Assembly (NCBI RefSeq): GCF_000009765.2
Contig: NC_003155.5
Location: 6,696,001-6,760,000 of the forward strand
Origin: Streptomyces avermitilis MA-4680 = NBRC 14893
GTDB lineage: Bacteria > Actinomycetota > Actinomycetes > Streptomycetales > Streptomycetaceae
Reading direction: 5' to 3'
DNA length: 64,000 nucleotides
Part shown: positions 30,980-40,402 of the stretch, one piece after another
Layout: the number at the start of each line of letters is the position of its first letter
Position numbering within the stretch: the first letter of the stretch is position 1
The notes under the pieces: model-generated
What the model was told of the DNA's origin: nothing
Databases searched by the model: none
What the model saw: the letters and a program-made list of their open reading frames with translations, nothing else
Made by a program: the position numbers and the translations under genes

Positions 30980-31011
30980 AGGGCCCGTTGCGCTCCGGCG
31001 CGGCGGGCCCT
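30980..31011 (+). terminator. Terminator after lepA
   Basis: AGGGCCCG (30980-30987) pairs with CGGGCCCT (31004-31011), 30 bases after the stop. No T tract, as is usual in Streptomyces. Confidence 0.6.
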
Positions 31012-31105
31012 CGCGCGTCCGCCCGGTGGTTCTTGGGAGGAAGTGACAGGGCGTCGCCCCTTACGCACCGGCCGGACGCGCTCTACTCTGATCTCTGCTC
31101 GGTAG

Positions 31106-31120
31106 TTACTCGCGAGTTAA
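31106..31120. promoter_or_regulatory. Palindromic operator upstream of the acyl-CoA synthetase
   Basis: TTACTCGCGAGTTAA has a perfect 10-bp core ACTCGCGAGT and near-symmetric TT/AA ends. It is 88 bp upstream of the GTG at 31208. The shape fits a TetR-family regulator of fatty-acid metabolism. Confidence 0.5.
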
Positions 31121-31207
31121 ACAACAGCCGCAACCAGCCAGCCGCACAGCAGTCGATGCAGTCGATCGAGCCAGTCGCACGCACTGTCGCGGGCCCCGGA
31201 GGATGTC

Positions 31208-33118
31208 GTGAGCGACACACAGACCCTGATCGAGAACCGTCCGCCGTCCGTGGCGGCCCTCTTCCTGGAGCGCGTGGCGGCCACGCCGGACGCCGAGGCC
31301 TACCGCTACCCGGTACCGTCCCCCAAGCTCTCGGCTTCGCCCGAGCAGGGAGGCGCCCCCGCGGGCCAGGGCCCGGACGACTGGAAGTCGCTGAGCTGGG
31401 CGCAGGCCGCCGAACGGGTCTTCGCGGTGGCGGCCGGCCTCATCGAGCTGGGTGTGCAGCCGGAGCAGCGAGTGGCCCTCGCCTCCTCGACGCGGGTCGA
31501 GTGGATCCTGGCCGACCTGGGCATCATGTGCGCCGGCGCGGCCACGACCACGATCTACCCGCAGACCAACGCCGACGAGTCCGCGTTCATCCTCGCCGAC
31601 TCCGAGAGCAAGGTGCTGATCGCGGAGGACGCGGCGCAGCTCGCGAAGGCGGTGGAGAAGCGCGCCGAGCTTCCCGCGCTGACCCATGTCGTGGTGATCG
31701 ACCCCACGGGCGTGGAGAGCAGTGACTGGGTTCTCACCCTTGCCGAGCTGGAGGCCCGCGGCGCCGCCCACCTGGAGAAGAACCCCGACCTGATCAAGGA
31801 GAAGGTCGGCGCGATCACCTCCGACCAGCTCGCCACCCTCATCTACACCTCCGGCACCACGGGCCGCCCCAAGGGTGTCCGGCTCCCGCACGACAACTGG
31901 TCGTACATGGCGAAGGCCACCGCCGGGACCGGTCTGATCAGCGCGGACGACGTGCAGTACCTGTGGCTGCCGCTCGCGCACGTCTTCGGCAAGGTGCTCA
32001 CGTCCGGGCAGATCGAGGTCGGGCATGTCACCGCCGTCGACGGCCGCGTCGACAAGATCATCGAGAATCTGCCGGTGGTGCAGCCGACGTACATGGCTGC
32101 CGTACCGCGCATCTTCGAGAAGGTCTACAACGGGGTCGCTGCCAAGGCGCGGGCGGGTGGCGGCGCCAAGTACAAGATCTTCCAGTGGGCGGCCGAGGTC
32201 GCCCGCGAGTACGCCAAGGTCAGCCAGGACAACTTCCGCCGTACCGGCGCGGCCTCCGTGCCGTTCGGGCTCGGCGCCAAGTACAAGGTCGCGGACGCGC
32301 TCGTCTTCGCCAAGATCCGCGAGGCCTTCGGCGGCAACCTGCGCGCGTGCGTCTCGGGCAGTGCCGCGCTCGCGCCCGAGATCGGCTACTTCTTCGCCGG
32401 CGCCGGCATCCACATCCTGGAGGGGTACGGCCTCACGGAGTCCTCCGCGGCCTCCTTCGTGAACCCCGGCGAGGCGTACCGCACCGGCACGGTCGGCAAG
32501 CCGCTGCCCGGCACCGAGGTGCGGATCGCGGACGACGGCGAGATCCTGCTGCGCGGCCCCGGCATCATGGAGGGGTACCACGGGCTGCCGGAGAAGACCG
32601 CCGAGGTGCTGGAGCCGGACGGCTGGTTCCACACCGGCGACATCGGCGAGCTGTCCCCCGACGGCTATCTGCGCATCACGGACCGCAAGAAGGACCTCAT
32701 CAAGACCTCGGGCGGCAAGTACATCGCGCCCGCCGAGGTCGAGGGCCAGTTCAAGGGTGTGTGCCCGTACGTCTCCAACATCCTGGTGCACGGCGCCGAC
32801 CGGAACTTCTGCACGGCCCTCATCGCCCTCGACGAGCCGTCCATCCTGGAGTGGGCCAAGGAGAACGGCCTGGCCGGCAAGTCGTACGCCGACGTGGTCG
32901 CCGCGCCCGCGACGGTCGCCCTGGTCGAGGGCTACGTCACGGAACTGAACGGTGGCCTCCAGCGCTGGCAGACCATCAAGAAGTTCCGCCTCCTGCCGCG
33001 CGACCTCGACATCGAACACGGCGAGATCACCCCGAGCCTCAAGCTGAAGCGCCCGGTCGTCGAACGCGAGTACAAGCATCTGATCGACGAGATGTACGCG
33101 GGGTCGCGGGAGGCTTAG
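31208..33118 (+). CDS. Long-chain fatty-acid-CoA ligase (AMP-forming)
   Basis: Encodes 636 residues from GTG 31208 with GGAGG five bases upstream. It activates fatty acids with ATP and CoA. The AMP-binding P-loop is YTSGTTGRPKGVRLPH. The signature EGYGLTESSAASFVNPG, the WFHTGDIGELSPDGYLRITDRKKDLIKTSGGKYIAP motif with the hinge and catalytic Lys region, and the C-terminal KFRLLPRDLDIEHGEITPSLKLKR complete the family pattern. An Arg/Pro-rich insert lies at residues 38-60. The 3' end has a diverged duplicate 112 bp downstream. Confidence 0.93.
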   Translation: MSDTQTLIENRPPSVAALFLERVAATPDAEAYRYPVPSPKLSASPEQGGAPAGQGPDDWKSLSWAQAAERVFAVAAGLIELGVQPEQRVALASSTRVEWILADLGIMCAGAATTTIYPQTNADESAFILADSESKVLIAEDAAQLAKAVEKRAELPALTHVVVIDPTGVESSDWVLTLAELEARGAAHLEKNPDLIKEKVGAITSDQLATLIYTSGTTGRPKGVRLPHDNWSYMAKATAGTGLISADDVQYLWLPLAHVFGKVLTSGQIEVGHVTAVDGRVDKIIENLPVVQPTYMAAVPRIFEKVYNGVAAKARAGGGAKYKIFQWAAEVAREYAKVSQDNFRRTGAASVPFGLGAKYKVADALVFAKIREAFGGNLRACVSGSAALAPEIGYFFAGAGIHILEGYGLTESSAASFVNPGEAYRTGTVGKPLPGTEVRIADDGEILLRGPGIMEGYHGLPEKTAEVLEPDGWFHTGDIGELSPDGYLRITDRKKDLIKTSGGKYIAPAEVEGQFKGVCPYVSNILVHGADRNFCTALIALDEPSILEWAKENGLAGKSYADVVAAPATVALVEGYVTELNGGLQRWQTIKKFRLLPRDLDIEHGEITPSLKLKRPVVEREYKHLIDEMYAGSREA

Positions 33119-33186
33119 GCGTCGGGTTCGGGTGGTCTCGGGGTCGGCTGGGGGTGCGGGGGTCGTCCCCCGCGGTGATGCAGCCG

Positions 33187-33230
33187 AGCACCTGATCGAT
33201 GAGATGTACGCGGGGTCGCGGGAGGCCTGA
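33187..33230 (+). repeat. Duplicate of the acyl-CoA synthetase 3' end
   Basis: This stretch reads EHLIDEMYAGSREA-stop and matches 33075-33118 (KHLIDEMYAGSREA-stop). Every difference after the first codon is at a third codon position (CAT/CAC, GAC/GAT, GCT/GCC) or in the stop codon (TAG/TGA). It is therefore the tail of a homologous gene, not a recent local slippage. Confidence 0.8.
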
Positions 33231-33284
33231 GCGGCCCTGGAGGGGCGGGGGGTCACACACCCCGCCCTGAGCGCAGGTTCGTGG

Positions 33285-33313
33285 AGGGGCGGGGCGTCAG
33301 ACGCCCCGCCCCT
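33285..33313. terminator. Bidirectional terminator
   Basis: AGGGGCGGGGCGTC pairs with GACGCCCCGCCCCT around a one-base centre, overlapping the stop of the response regulator. A second GC-rich dyad lies at about 33240-33268. They separate convergent genes. Confidence 0.75.
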
Positions 33314-33881
33314 GGCGCATCCCCCGTAACAGCTCCTCCATCTGTTGCACGTGGTGGCGTAGCTCCAGGACCTCCTGGTGGTCGCTCGACGCCACCCGTG
33401 TCCCTATCTCTCTCAGGCGGGCCGCCAGCTCGTCGAACCGTTCCTGTTCGCGGGCGAGCATCCGTTCCAGTTGGCGGTTCTTGCGGTGCAGGTCGAGGAA
33501 GACGCTCACCTTGGCGCGCAGCACCCAGGGATCGAAGGGCTTCGTCAGATAGTCGGCCGCGCCGGTCGCGTATCCGCGGAACGCGTAGCCCGCGTCGGCG
33601 TCCGTACCCGTCAGGAAGATGATGGGGACGTCCTTGGTCTGGTCGAGCCGTTTGATGTTCGCGGCGGTCTCGAAGCCATCCATACCGGGCATGCGGATGT
33701 CGAGCAGGACGACGGCGAACCGCCGCCGCAGCAGCGCCTTCATCGCCTCCTCGCCCGACCGTGCGCGTATCAGCGGCTCGTTGAGGGACCCCAGGACGGC
33801 CTCCAGCGCCATCAGGTTGTCCTCCATGTCGTCGACCAGGAGGATGCTGGCGCGCTCGTCGGTCGTTTCCTCAGCGCTCAT
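33297..33881 (-). CDS. Response regulator with coiled-coil output (OsaB-like)
   Basis: Encodes 194 residues. The receiver domain has the acidic pair in LLVDDMEDN, the phospho-acceptor Asp in VVLLDIRMPGMDGFE, the Thr in IFLTGTDAD and the Lys in YLTKPFDP. The rest (RKNRQLERMLAREQERFDELAARLREI...VQQMEELLRGM) is a coiled coil, with no DNA-binding domain. Together with the upstream hybrid kinase, 12 bp away, this matches the OsaA/OsaB arrangement known from Streptomyces osmoadaptation. Orthology is not proven. Confidence 0.85.
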   Translation of the reverse strand: MSAEETTDERASILLVDDMEDNLMALEAVLGSLNEPLIRARSGEEAMKALLRRRFAVVLLDIRMPGMDGFETAANIKRLDQTKDVPIIFLTGTDADAGYAFRGYATGAADYLTKPFDPWVLRAKVSVFLDLHRKNRQLERMLAREQERFDELAARLREIGTRVASSDHQEVLELRHHVQQMEELLRGMRQGRGV

Positions 33882-33893
33882 GGTGACTGTGCC

Positions 33894-36800
33894 TCACTCC
33901 GTCAGCGGCGGGACCGCGGGCTCCCCGGATGTGACCGGCCCCGGATCGGTGGGTTCGGCGAAGTCGTCCCGCTCCTCGGCGTCCGCGCCCTCGGGGTCCA
34001 GGAGCGCGCAGACGACGGTCAGCAACTGATCGACGTCCACCGGCTTCGGTACGTAGTCGTTGGCGCCGCGCGCGATGGACTTCTCGCGGTCTCCCGGCAT
34101 CGCCTTCGCGGTCAGCGCGACGATGGGCAGGCCCGCCCAGCGCGGGGTGCGGCGGATGACGGAGATGGTCTCGTAGCCGTCCATCTCCGGCATCATGATG
34201 TCCATCAGGACGAGTTCGACGTCCGGATTGCGCTCCAGCGTCTCGATGCCTTCGCGGCCGTTCTCCGCGTACAGGACGGGCATGCCGACGCGGCCCAGCA
34301 CATGGGTGAGCGCGAAGACGTTGCGGATGTCGTCGTCCACGATCAGCACCCGCCGGCCGGGCAGCACCTGCCCCGCGCGCCCCACCTGCCACTCCTCCAG
34401 CTTGGTGGGCGCAGGCCAGGAGTCCTCCGGATCGTGGGTGATGTACGACTCGGTGGACAGCTGCTCGGGCGTCGGCAGCGGACGTTCCTCGGGCGCCGGC
34501 CCGGTCGCCGCGTGGCCCGGGCTGACGACCGGGACGTACAGCGTGAAGGTGGACCCCTTGCCGGGGACGCTCTCGGCGATGATCCGGCCGCCCAGCAGAC
34601 CGGCGATCTCCCGGCTGATGGACAGCCCGAGCCCCGTACCGCCGTACTTGCGGTTGGTCGTGCCGTCGGCCTGCTGGAACGCCTCGAAGATCACCGGGAG
34701 TTTCTCCGGCGCGATGCCGATGCCGGTGTCGGAGACCGCGAAGGCGATCACTTCCTCGCTGTCCTCGCGGGTGTAGCGGTGCTCGGGGTCCTTGACCCGG
34801 CCCACGCGCAGCTCGACCCGGCCGCTCGCGGTGAACTTGATCGCGTTGGACAGCAGATTGCGCAGGATCTGCTGGAGGCGCTGCTCGTCCGAGTACATCT
34901 CGCGCGGTACGTCCTCGCCGACCGCGACGTCGAAGGCGAGCCCCCGGTCGATCGTGAGCGGGCGGAACGTGGCGTGGACGTAGTCGAGCAGCTTGATCAG
35001 CGGGAGCTTCTTCGGGCGTACGTCCATCCGGCCGGCCTCGATCTTCGACAGGTCGAGGATGTCGTTGATCAGCTGGAGCAGGTCGGAGCCCGAGCGGTGG
35101 ATCGTCGTCGCGAACTGCACTTCCTGGTCGGAGAGATGGCCGTCCGGGTTGTCGGAGAGCAGGCGGGCCAGGATCAGCAGCGAGTTCAGCGGCGTACGCA
35201 GCTCGTGCGACATGTTCGCCAGGAACTCCGACTTGTACTGGGACGATGTCGCCAGCAGGGCCGCCTTCTCCTCCAGTTCTGCGTTGGAGCGCTGCAACTC
35301 CGCCTGCTGGGACTGGAGTTCGTCCGAGCGGTCCTGGAGCTGGATGGCGAGGCGCTGGGACTCGCCGAGCAGGGACTCCGTGCGGGAGTTGGCGATGATG
35401 GTGTTGATCGCGACGCCGATGGTGTTCACGAACTGGTCGAAGAACGCCAGGTGGACATCGGAGAAGCGGGAGAAGGAGGCGAGTTCGATCACGCCGAGGA
35501 GCTTGTCCTCGAAGAGGATCGGGATGATGACGACGCTCGCGGGGGCCGCCTCCCCCAGACCGCTGTTGATCTTGATGTAGTCGGGTGGGGCCTCCTCCAC
35601 CAGGATCCGCTTCTTCTCCCGCGCGGCCTGGCGGACGAGGCCGTGGACCGGCATGCCGCCCGTGTCGACGGTCACCGAGTGCGCCGAGCCGTATCCGGCG
35701 ATGAACGCGAGCCCCTTCGCGGGGACGGTCGTGCGCAGAGAGGCGCCGTCCTCGTCGGGATCGGCCAGGAAGAACGCGCCGTACTGGGCGTTCACCAGCG
35801 GCGTCAGCTCGCGCAGGATCAGGTCCGCGACCTCCATCAGGTCCCGGTGACCCTGCATGAGCGCGGCGAGACGCGCCAGGTTCGACTCCAGCCAGTCCTT
35901 CGCGCGGGTGGTCTCGCGGAGGTTGGCCACCATCAGGTTGATGTTGTCCTTCAGCTCGGCGACCTCGCCACGCGTTTCCACGGAGATGGACCGCGACATG
36001 TCGCCCTGCGCCACCGCGGACGCCACCTCGGCGATCGCGCGGACCTGGGTGGTGAGGTTGAGCGCGAGCTCGTTCACGTTCGTCGTCAGGCGCTTCCAGG
36101 TGCCGTACACGCCCTCGACCCGTGCCTGGCCGCCGAGCTGGCCCTCGCTGCCCACCTCGCGGGCCACCCGTGTGACCTCCGAGGAGAAGGAGGACAGCGT
36201 GTCGACCATCGTGTTGATGGTGGTCTTCAGCTCCAGGATCTCGCCGCGCGCGTCCACGTCGATCTTCTTGGACAGGTCGCCCTGGGCCACGGCCGTCGCG
36301 ACCTGCGCGATGTTCCGCACCTGCGAGGTCAGGTTGTCGGCCATGTAGTTCACGTTGTCGGTCAGATCGCGCCAGACGCCGGAGACGCCCAGCACCTGCG
36401 CGCGCCCGCCGAGCCGCCCGTCGGTGCCGACCTCACGGGCCACGCGCGTCACCTCGTCGGCGAAGGCGCGCAGCTGCTCCACCATCGTGTTGACGGTGTC
36501 CTTCAGTTCGAGGATCTCGCCGCGGGCGTCGACGGTGATCTTCTTCGACAGGTCGCCGTTCGCGACGGCCGTCGTCACCTGCGCGATGTTGCGGACCTGC
36601 GAAGTCAGGTTCAGGGCCATGAAGTTGACGTTGTCGGTGAGGTCCTTCCAGACGCCGGACACGCCCCGGACCTGCGCCTGACCGCCCAGGTTGCCCTCCG
36701 TGCCGACCTCGCGGGCCACCCGGGTGACCTCGTCGGCGAAGGCGGAGAGCTGGTCGACCATCGTGTTGATCGTCGACTTCAGCTCCAGGATCTCGCCCTT

Positions 36801-38045
36801 CGCCTCCACCGTGATCTTCTTGCCGAGGTCGCCCTGGGCCACGGCGGTCGACACCAGCGCGATGTTGCGGACCTGCGAGGTCAGGTTGTCCGCCATGAAG
36901 TTGACGTTGTCGGTGAGGTCCTTCCATACCCCCGACACGCCTCTGACCTGGGCACGGCCGCCCAGGTTGCCTTCGGTGCCGACCTCGCGGGCCACCCGGG
37001 TGACCTCGTCGGCGAAGGCGGAGAGCTGGTCGACCATCGTGTTGATCGTCGACTTGAGTTCGAGGATCTCGCCCTGTGCGTCGACCGTGATCTTCTGGCT
37101 GAGGTCGCCGTTGGCCACGGCCGTGGTGACCTGGGCGATGTTGCGGACCTGCGACGTCAGGTTCGACGCCATGAAGTTGACGTTGTCGGTGAGGTCCTTC
37201 CAGACCCCCGACACCCCGCGCACCTGCGCACGGCCGCCCAACTGGCCCTCCGTGCCGACCTCGCGGGCCACCCGGGTGACCTCGTCGGCGAACGCGGAGA
37301 GCTGGTCGACCATCGTGTTCACGGTGAGCTTCAGTTCCAGCAGCTCACCCGTCGCCTCGACGGTCACCGTTCGGGTCAGGTCGCCGCGGGCCACCGCCGT
37401 GGTCACCAGGGCGATGTCGCGGACCTGCGCGGTCAGCCGGGACGCCATCGTGTTGACCGCCTCGGTCACATCCCGCCAGCTCCCCGACAGGCCCTGCACC
37501 TTGGCGCGCCCGCCGAGCCGCCCCTCGGTGCCGACCTCGCGGGCCACCCGGGTCACCTCGCCGGTGAACAGCGACAGCTGGTCGACCATCTTGTTGACCG
37601 CCCGGCCCAGGCGGCGCAGATCTCCGCGCAACTGCCGGTTGCCGTCGTGCAGATCGACCCGCTGGGTCAGATCGCCGCCCGCCACCGCGTCCAGAACCCG
37701 CGTCGCGTTCGCCGCCGGAGCCACCAGCGCGTCGAGCAGCTGGTTCACATCGCTGACCCGGGCCGCCCAGTAGCCCTGCCCCGGGCTCGCCGACAGCCGC
37801 TCGTCGAGCCGGCCGTGCCGCACCAGCTCCCGCCGTACGCGCTGCACTTCCGAGTTGAAGTGGGCGTTCCGGTCCATGATCTGGTTGAAGGCCGTGCTCA
37901 GCTCGGCCACCAGGCCGTGCCCCGTCTCCGGCACCCGGGTGAAGATTCCGTCCCGGGCGGCGGTCATGGCGGCGAGCAGCGGACGCAGATCCGATGCTCG
38001 AATCTGTCCGTCTTCGAGCACTCGCGTAGCACTGTTCTCACTCAT
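33894..38045 (-). CDS. Poly-HAMP hybrid sensor histidine kinase (OsaA-like)
   Basis: Encodes 1383 residues from ATG 38045. Residues about 110-710 are six to seven HAMP repeats of 92 residues (e.g. GDLSKKITV...ELKDTVNTMVEQL...VTRVAREVGT). A GAF domain follows, then a coiled coil. The dimerisation domain has the phospho-His in SHELRTPLNSL (about residue 947). The ATPase domain has DTGIGIAPEKL and GGTGLGLSI. The receiver has Asp in ELVLMDIMMPEMDGYE (about residue 1283). There are no clear membrane segments, so it is probably cytosolic. Phosphate probably passes from its receiver domain or His to the adjacent regulator. Confidence 0.93.
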   Translation of the reverse strand: MSENSATRVLEDGQIRASDLRPLLAAMTAARDGIFTRVPETGHGLVAELSTAFNQIMDRNAHFNSEVQRVRRELVRHGRLDERLSASPGQGYWAARVSDVNQLLDALVAPAANATRVLDAVAGGDLTQRVDLHDGNRQLRGDLRRLGRAVNKMVDQLSLFTGEVTRVAREVGTEGRLGGRAKVQGLSGSWRDVTEAVNTMASRLTAQVRDIALVTTAVARGDLTRTVTVEATGELLELKLTVNTMVDQLSAFADEVTRVAREVGTEGQLGGRAQVRGVSGVWKDLTDNVNFMASNLTSQVRNIAQVTTAVANGDLSQKITVDAQGEILELKSTINTMVDQLSAFADEVTRVAREVGTEGNLGGRAQVRGVSGVWKDLTDNVNFMADNLTSQVRNIALVSTAVAQGDLGKKITVEAKGEILELKSTINTMVDQLSAFADEVTRVAREVGTEGNLGGQAQVRGVSGVWKDLTDNVNFMALNLTSQVRNIAQVTTAVANGDLSKKITVDARGEILELKDTVNTMVEQLRAFADEVTRVAREVGTDGRLGGRAQVLGVSGVWRDLTDNVNYMADNLTSQVRNIAQVATAVAQGDLSKKIDVDARGEILELKTTINTMVDTLSSFSSEVTRVAREVGSEGQLGGQARVEGVYGTWKRLTTNVNELALNLTTQVRAIAEVASAVAQGDMSRSISVETRGEVAELKDNINLMVANLRETTRAKDWLESNLARLAALMQGHRDLMEVADLILRELTPLVNAQYGAFFLADPDEDGASLRTTVPAKGLAFIAGYGSAHSVTVDTGGMPVHGLVRQAAREKKRILVEEAPPDYIKINSGLGEAAPASVVIIPILFEDKLLGVIELASFSRFSDVHLAFFDQFVNTIGVAINTIIANSRTESLLGESQRLAIQLQDRSDELQSQQAELQRSNAELEEKAALLATSSQYKSEFLANMSHELRTPLNSLLILARLLSDNPDGHLSDQEVQFATTIHRSGSDLLQLINDILDLSKIEAGRMDVRPKKLPLIKLLDYVHATFRPLTIDRGLAFDVAVGEDVPREMYSDEQRLQQILRNLLSNAIKFTASGRVELRVGRVKDPEHRYTREDSEEVIAFAVSDTGIGIAPEKLPVIFEAFQQADGTTNRKYGGTGLGLSISREIAGLLGGRIIAESVPGKGSTFTLYVPVVSPGHAATGPAPEERPLPTPEQLSTESYITHDPEDSWPAPTKLEEWQVGRAGQVLPGRRVLIVDDDIRNVFALTHVLGRVGMPVLYAENGREGIETLERNPDVELVLMDIMMPEMDGYETISVIRRTPRWAGLPIVALTAKAMPGDREKSIARGANDYVPKPVDVDQLLTVVCALLDPEGADAEERDDFAEPTDPGPVTSGEPAVPPLTE

Positions 38046-38147
38046 GGCGGCCCACTTCGGTAACTCGACGCTTATGGGCGCGGCCAGTCTGTCACTCTGT
38101 CCGCATCAACTGAGGTGTATTCGTCCGATCTGCTCGGGGAGCTGTCC

Positions 38148-40367
38148 ATGGGGGCCTTTCCCACGCAACGGGAGACGCAGCGGGACGCGGTATCCCGCGC
38201 CCCCGGCGCGCCCGCGCACCAGGGGGCGGGACGGCGCACGACTGTGCGTACGACGCTGCCCGGCGGTTCTCTCGCGCCCGGCGCCGCCCGCCGCTTCGTC
38301 CGCGAGGCGCTGGCCGACTGGGCCGAACTCGGCCTGTCCGGCGCCGCGTCACTGCCCGGCCGGCTCTCCGACGACGCCGTGGTGGTGGTCAGCGAACTCG
38401 TCACCAACGCCGTCGTGCACGCCGGTACGGACGTCGACCTGGTGTGCCGCATCGACGAGTCCGAGGAGGAGCCGGCCGGGCTGGTCGTCGAGGTCTCCGA
38501 CCGCCACCCTTCGCGTGCGGTACGGGACGAAGCCGCGGGCCACCCCTACGGCACCGCGGCCGCCGAACGCCCTTACGGCACGCCCGAGTACGGGCGCGGC
38601 CTGCGGCTCGTCTCCGCGCTCTCCGAGGCCTGGGGCATCACGTACCGCACCGGCGCCAAGACCGTCTGGGCCCGGCTGCCCGTCGACGGGGCGCTGCCTG
38701 TCGACGGGGCGCCGGCCGGCGACGGCGTGCTGCCCGTCGAGGGGACACCGGTCGTCGAGGACGGGATCGGGGCGTACGCCGGGGAGCGCTCCCTCGGACG
38801 CGGGCTGCGGGCGGACGAGATATTCGGGCCGGAGCACCCCGGGTATCCCGGCCATTTCGGGCACGTCGGGGGCTCCGAGCACTTCGAGCCCTTCGAGGGC
38901 CCCGAGCACCCCGACCGCTCCGGGCTCGATTCCGGGCTCGATTCCGGGCTCGGTATCGGGCTCGGTATCGGGTTCGCCGAGAATTCCGGCCACCCCGAGG
39001 CCTCCGGTCCACGCGGCACGCAGGACCACGACTGGCTCAACCGGGGCGCGCTCTCCTTCCTCGCCGAGGCCTCCGACCTGCTGGCCGGACAGCTCGACGA
39101 GGACCTGGTCGCCGCGCTCGCCGGCCAGCTCCTCGTACCGCGGCTCGCCGACTGGTGCGCGGTGTGGCTGGAGGACGAGGCGACGGGCTGGCGCGGCCCC
39201 GAGACGGGCATGGCTCCGGGGCCGCGGCTCGCCCGCGTCTGGCACGGCAGCGAGAACCGCATCGAGGACCTGCGCCGGGCGCTGGAGAGGCACCCGCCCC
39301 GGCTGCCCGAGTCGGTGCGCACCCGGCCCGTGCCCGCGCCCTGGCCCGCCGAGGCACTGGGCCCGCACGGCGCGAGCGGCTCGGCGCTCGCGTACCGGCT
39401 GATCGCCGGCGGCCGTCCGCTCGGCACGTTGGTCATCGGGCGGGCCGGGCTGCTGCGCTACCCCGACGAGATCACCGGCCTCGTGGAGGACCTGAGCCGC
39501 CGGGTGGCCCTCGCCATCGGGGCGGCCCGCCAGTACGCGCGCCAGGCCACCATCAGCCGGGTCCTCCAGCGCGGACTGCTGCCCGGCGCGGTCGCCGAGA
39601 TCCCCGGGGTTCGCAGCGCCCTCGTGTACGAGCCGCTCGACAAGGGCGGACCCAGCGGTGACTTCTACGACCTGTTCCCGGCCGGGGACGGGCGCTGGTG
39701 CTTCGCCGTCGGCGATGTGCAGGGCAAGGGGCCCGAGGCCGCCGTGGTGATCGGGCTCGCCCGGCCCTGGCTGCGGCTCCTGGCGCGCGAGGGCTACCAG
39801 GTCGCGGACGTCCTGGACCGCCTCAACCAGCTCCTCCTCGACGACGCGACCGAGGCGGCGGACGCGGCGGCCAGGGCGCTGGTGGCGGCGGGCGGACCCG
39901 GTCTCGGCGCCGACGAGGGCCCGCAGAACCGCTTCCTGTCCCTCCTCTACGGCGAGCTGGTCCCCTTCGAGGGCGGGGTGCGGTGCACGCTCGCCTCCGC
40001 CGGGCATCCGCTGCCGCTGCTGCTGACCCCGGACGGCGACGTACGGCCCGTGGCTCAGCCGCAGACGCTCCTCGGGGTCGTCGAGGACGCGACGTACACC
40101 TGCGAGACCTTCGAGCTGCACCCCGCCGACACGCTGCTGTGCGTCACGGACGGGGTGACCGAGCGGCGCAGCGGCTCGCACCAGTTCGACGACGGCGACG
40201 GTCTCGCGGCGGCGCTGGCGGGGTGCGCGGGGCTGAGCGCCGAGCTGATCGCGGAACGCATCAGACGGCTGGTGCACGAGTTCGGGGCGCGCCCGCCGGA
40301 GGACGATCTGGCGCTGCTGGTGTTACAGGCGGAGCGCGGAGCACCGAGCCGGGGAGAAGGAACGTAA
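38148..40367 (+). CDS. SpoIIE-type PP2C phosphatase with RsbW-like and GAF domains
   Basis: Encodes 739 residues from ATG 38148 with GGGGAG six bases upstream; a GTG at 38115 is alternative. Residues about 40-185 are an RsbW-like ATPase (SDDAVVVVSELVTNAVVHAGTDVDLV...GRGLRLVSALSEAWG). A low-complexity stretch follows. A GAF-like part lies at about 310-450. The SpoIIE phosphatase domain is at the end (GGPSGDFYDLFPAGDGRWCFAVGDVQGKG...DTLLCVTDGVTERR...EDDLALLVLQ) with its metal-binding Asp residues. Such proteins switch anti-sigma-factor partners. It is divergent from the hybrid kinase, suggesting a shared signal. Confidence 0.92.
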   Translation: MGAFPTQRETQRDAVSRAPGAPAHQGAGRRTTVRTTLPGGSLAPGAARRFVREALADWAELGLSGAASLPGRLSDDAVVVVSELVTNAVVHAGTDVDLVCRIDESEEEPAGLVVEVSDRHPSRAVRDEAAGHPYGTAAAERPYGTPEYGRGLRLVSALSEAWGITYRTGAKTVWARLPVDGALPVDGAPAGDGVLPVEGTPVVEDGIGAYAGERSLGRGLRADEIFGPEHPGYPGHFGHVGGSEHFEPFEGPEHPDRSGLDSGLDSGLGIGLGIGFAENSGHPEASGPRGTQDHDWLNRGALSFLAEASDLLAGQLDEDLVAALAGQLLVPRLADWCAVWLEDEATGWRGPETGMAPGPRLARVWHGSENRIEDLRRALERHPPRLPESVRTRPVPAPWPAEALGPHGASGSALAYRLIAGGRPLGTLVIGRAGLLRYPDEITGLVEDLSRRVALAIGAARQYARQATISRVLQRGLLPGAVAEIPGVRSALVYEPLDKGGPSGDFYDLFPAGDGRWCFAVGDVQGKGPEAAVVIGLARPWLRLLAREGYQVADVLDRLNQLLLDDATEAADAAARALVAAGGPGLGADEGPQNRFLSLLYGELVPFEGGVRCTLASAGHPLPLLLTPDGDVRPVAQPQTLLGVVEDATYTCETFELHPADTLLCVTDGVTERRSGSHQFDDGDGLAAALAGCAGLSAELIAERIRRLVHEFGARPPEDDLALLVLQAERGAPSRGEGT

Positions 40368-40402
40368 ACGGGCATCCCCGCCGGTGCTGGACAATGGAAG
40401 GC

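Noticed and set aside
33378..38063. Plus-strand reading frame of 1561 codons
   Set aside because: It lies exactly opposite the poly-HAMP kinase. The product is Gly/Arg/Val/Leu-rich without domains. Long antisense frames are normal opposite high-G+C genes.
39698..40400. Upstream extension of hemW in the same frame
   Set aside because: It overlaps the phosphatase coding region, is Arg-rich and unconserved. The ATG at 40403 fits the family.
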